This document shows positions 62,240 to 64,000 of a stretch of DNA of 64,000 bases, piece by piece. Below the pieces are notes generated by a model, which ran no database searches, was not told where the DNA came from, and saw only the letters and a program-made list of their open reading frames with translations. The stretch is taken from positions 176,297 through 240,296 of the forward strand of contig NZ_LMHZ01000056.1 of NCBI RefSeq assembly GCF_001428545.1, given 5' to 3'. Position 1 is the first letter of the stretch; each line of letters opens with the position of its first letter. Source of the stretch: Noviherbaspirillum sp. Root189. Its GTDB lineage: Bacteria > Pseudomonadota > Gammaproteobacteria > Burkholderiales > Burkholderiaceae_D. The position numbers were made by a program, and so were the translations under genes.

Positions 62240-64000
62240 ATGATAAGCACCAGTGTCCATGAGATGCAGCAGTGTATTGCACAGCTGAAAAAGACACTTG
62301 AAGAGAAGTCCACTTCCCTGGCATCAGCGGAGATGGCCCTGGTCCGCACAAAGGCCAACCTCGACGAAGTCACGCAGATCTATCGAACGACGTTCGATCT
62401 TGCCGCTATCGGCATAGCCCATATCACGTTGGACGGAAGATGGTTTCGTGTGAATCCTTGCCTGTGCGAGATGCTCGGCTATAGCAAGGAAGAACTGCAA
62501 ACAAAGACCTTTGAGGAACTGACCTATCCTGGGGATCTTGTGCTCGATCTGCAACGGCTCACTGAAGTGATCAATGACAAGCACACGTCATACGCGGTGC
62601 AAAAGCGCTATGTCACGAAAAGTGGTGATCCGGTGTGGGCGCACCTTAGTGTTTCTCTGGTACGCGACGCCAATGGTTTACCGAGCTACTTCATCGTTAT
62701 CGTCAAGAATATCGACGCACGTGTGCGAGCGCAACGCCACAGGGAAAAAATCCGCGCACGCCTGAAGGCCGTGCTCGATAGTCTCGATGAAGGCGTTCTT
62801 GTCTATTCAAATACAGGCAAGCTTCTGGAAGCCAACCCGGCTGCAATGCGATTGTTCGAGTACAAAACTCAAGCCGAAATCCGTTCGGTGTCCAACGCGC
62901 TTACGGATATGTTTGAAGCCACTACGCTGGACCGGCAGGGGATCCCGATAGAAGACTGGCCCGTATCGAAACTCTTACGAGGCGAAACAATTTCCAACGC
63001 GGAAATGATTGTGAGCCGCCGTAACTCCGGAAGGGCATGGATCGCGAGCGTTTCTGGAACCTTGGTAGACGATGCGCAGCTACCAGGCCCGCTCGCAGTA
63101 TTGACCTTCAAGGATATCACCAAGCGCATGACGGCAGAGACTGCGTTACGGGTGAGCGAGCAACGGTTGCGACTGGCGTTCGACCATATCCCTGACATGA
63201 TCGTGATTTACGATGCTGGCCAGCGTATACAGTATGTCAACCTGACGGCTGCCTACAATATCGGCAAGAGTGCCAATGAATTAATCGGCCAACATATCGA
63301 GGATGCCCCGACAAAGTCCATTCTGGGTTTATGGCAACCCTTGCTAGCCGCGACGCTCACGTCAGCCACACTGCAAACCAGTAATTTTGACTTTCCTACG
63401 GAAGCCGGGCTTCGCAACCTCAGAGTCACCTGCGTACCCATTACCGAAGGAGGTCAAACGGTACGAGAAATCATGGTCATCTGCCACGACTATAGCGAAC
63501 GGCGACAGGCTGAAGAAAAGATCCGGCAGGCGGCCTTGCATGATCCTCTGACAGGATTGCCGAACCGTGCCCTTCTCTACGAGCATGCCCGCCATACCTT
63601 CGCAACTGCAAACCGCGCCCAGCAAGAAGTGTCGGTATTGTTTATTGATCTCGACCGTTTTAAGCCGATTAACGACGTCCACGGCCATGAGGTCGGCGAT
63701 ATGGTACTGCGTCAGGTCGCCAGCCGGTTAAAACGGAATATGCGGGGACAGGACATCGTGTTCCGATTGGGAGGAGACGAATTTCTCGCCCTCGTCCCTC
63801 ATCAACGTGAAGCGACTGCCGGAGAAAAAGTGGCACGGCATCTGATGGAGGCAATCAGTCGTCCATACCATGTCGGCTCAGTGGAAGTCTCTTTGTCCTG
63901 TTCCATCGGAGTCAGCGTCTACCCCCGCAATGGTGTTGACGTTGACATGCTGATCGGCCATGCGGACGCTGCAATGTACATTGCAAAGCAGATGGGGCGT
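62240..64000 (+). CDS. PAS-domain diguanylate cyclase (GGDEF), C-terminus beyond the window
   Basis: 587 codons from the ATG at 62240 (GAGG upstream) without a stop to the window end. An N-terminal coiled stretch (CIAQLKKTLEEKSTSLASAE) is followed by three PAS-type sensor domains at about residues 47-150, 170-295 and 305-420. The GGDEF domain starts at DPLTGLPNRALLYEHARHTF and has its active-site motif RLGGDEF at about 508-514. Five residues before the GGDEF lies RGQD, an RxxD inhibitory site, so product inhibition by c-di-GMP is expected. The window ends in the last part of the domain (HADAAMYIAKQMG); an EAL domain may follow. No membrane segment is visible, so it is a cytoplasmic sensor. 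Confidence 0.9.
   Translation, partial: MISTSVHEMQQCIAQLKKTLEEKSTSLASAEMALVRTKANLDEVTQIYRTTFDLAAIGIAHITLDGRWFRVNPCLCEMLGYSKEELQTKTFEELTYPGDLVLDLQRLTEVINDKHTSYAVQKRYVTKSGDPVWAHLSVSLVRDANGLPSYFIVIVKNIDARVRAQRHREKIRARLKAVLDSLDEGVLVYSNTGKLLEANPAAMRLFEYKTQAEIRSVSNALTDMFEATTLDRQGIPIEDWPVSKLLRGETISNAEMIVSRRNSGRAWIASVSGTLVDDAQLPGPLAVLTFKDITKRMTAETALRVSEQRLRLAFDHIPDMIVIYDAGQRIQYVNLTAAYNIGKSANELIGQHIEDAPTKSILGLWQPLLAATLTSATLQTSNFDFPTEAGLRNLRVTCVPITEGGQTVREIMVICHDYSERRQAEEKIRQAALHDPLTGLPNRALLYEHARHTFATANRAQQEVSVLFIDLDRFKPINDVHGHEVGDMVLRQVASRLKRNMRGQDIVFRLGGDEFLALVPHQREATAGEKVARHLMEAISRPYHVGSVEVSLSCSIGVSVYPRNGVDVDMLIGHADAAMYIAKQMGR

Overview
The window most likely comes from a betaproteobacterium of the Burkholderiales, perhaps an Oxalobacteraceae-type soil organism. 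This is inferred from the style of the proteins (a cold-shock protein ending in QASNIVPM, a phasin, UgpC-type and Liv-type transporters, PQQ/XoxF genes) and not from any rRNA gene. The sequence shows no rRNA, tRNA, CRISPR array, transposase or prophage gene. Almost all of it is dense metabolic coding sequence in collinear operons.

Region 1 (1-10.5 kb) is an acyl-CoA catabolic block, mostly on the minus strand. It has a Liv-type ABC importer (its permease is cut by the window edge and carries a 66-bp in-frame tandem duplication), an acyl-CoA ligase, a short-chain dehydrogenase, a thiolase and a tannase-family lipoprotein esterase. A divergent GAF/PucR-type regulator sits in the middle. A 121-bp MITE-like inverted-repeat element lies between the regulator and the thiolase.

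Region 2 (10.9-40.4 kb) is a C1/alcohol-oxidation island. It contains an NAD-linked molybdopterin formate dehydrogenase with a fused NuoE-NuoF beta subunit, and a NitT/TauT-type ABC importer. It also has a complete pqqABCDE operon with an unannotated-size 24-residue pqqA, the PQQ-associated (ped-like) ABC/beta-propeller set, and a glutathione S-transferase with glutathione-dependent formaldehyde dehydrogenase. A sigma-54 activator, an MfnD-like ATP-grasp enzyme and the xoxFGJ cluster follow. XoxF carries the Asp-Phe-Asp signature of lanthanide-dependent methanol/alcohol dehydrogenases. Together the genes describe alcohol to aldehyde in the periplasm (XoxF, PQQ, cytochrome XoxG), formaldehyde to S-formylglutathione (FlhA/GST), and formate to CO2 plus NADH (Fdh). 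S-formylglutathione hydrolase is not in the window.

Region 3 (40.5-44.4 kb) is a second Liv-type binding protein divergent from a second acyl-CoA ligase, with a TetR repressor and a perfect palindromic operator in the divergent gap. A 172-bp inverted-repeat element separates the ligase from the repressor gene.

Region 4 (44.7-55.3 kb) is a nine-gene minus-strand operon: an AGPS-like FAD oxidase, a small Cys protein, an FGGY kinase, a complete sugar/polyol ABC importer, an SDR and a GldA-like dehydrogenase. A LacI regulator sits at its far end. A strong promoter with a LacI-style operator on its start point precedes the operon. The substrate is unknown and this is the best candidate for an undescribed pathway.

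Region 5 (55.5-64 kb) holds an array of six hairpins, metNIQ, a candidate small RNA, a PF07399-type antiporter, a cold-shock gene, a phasin gene whose promoter is flanked by two identical-type boxes, and a PAS-GGDEF protein that runs off the window end.
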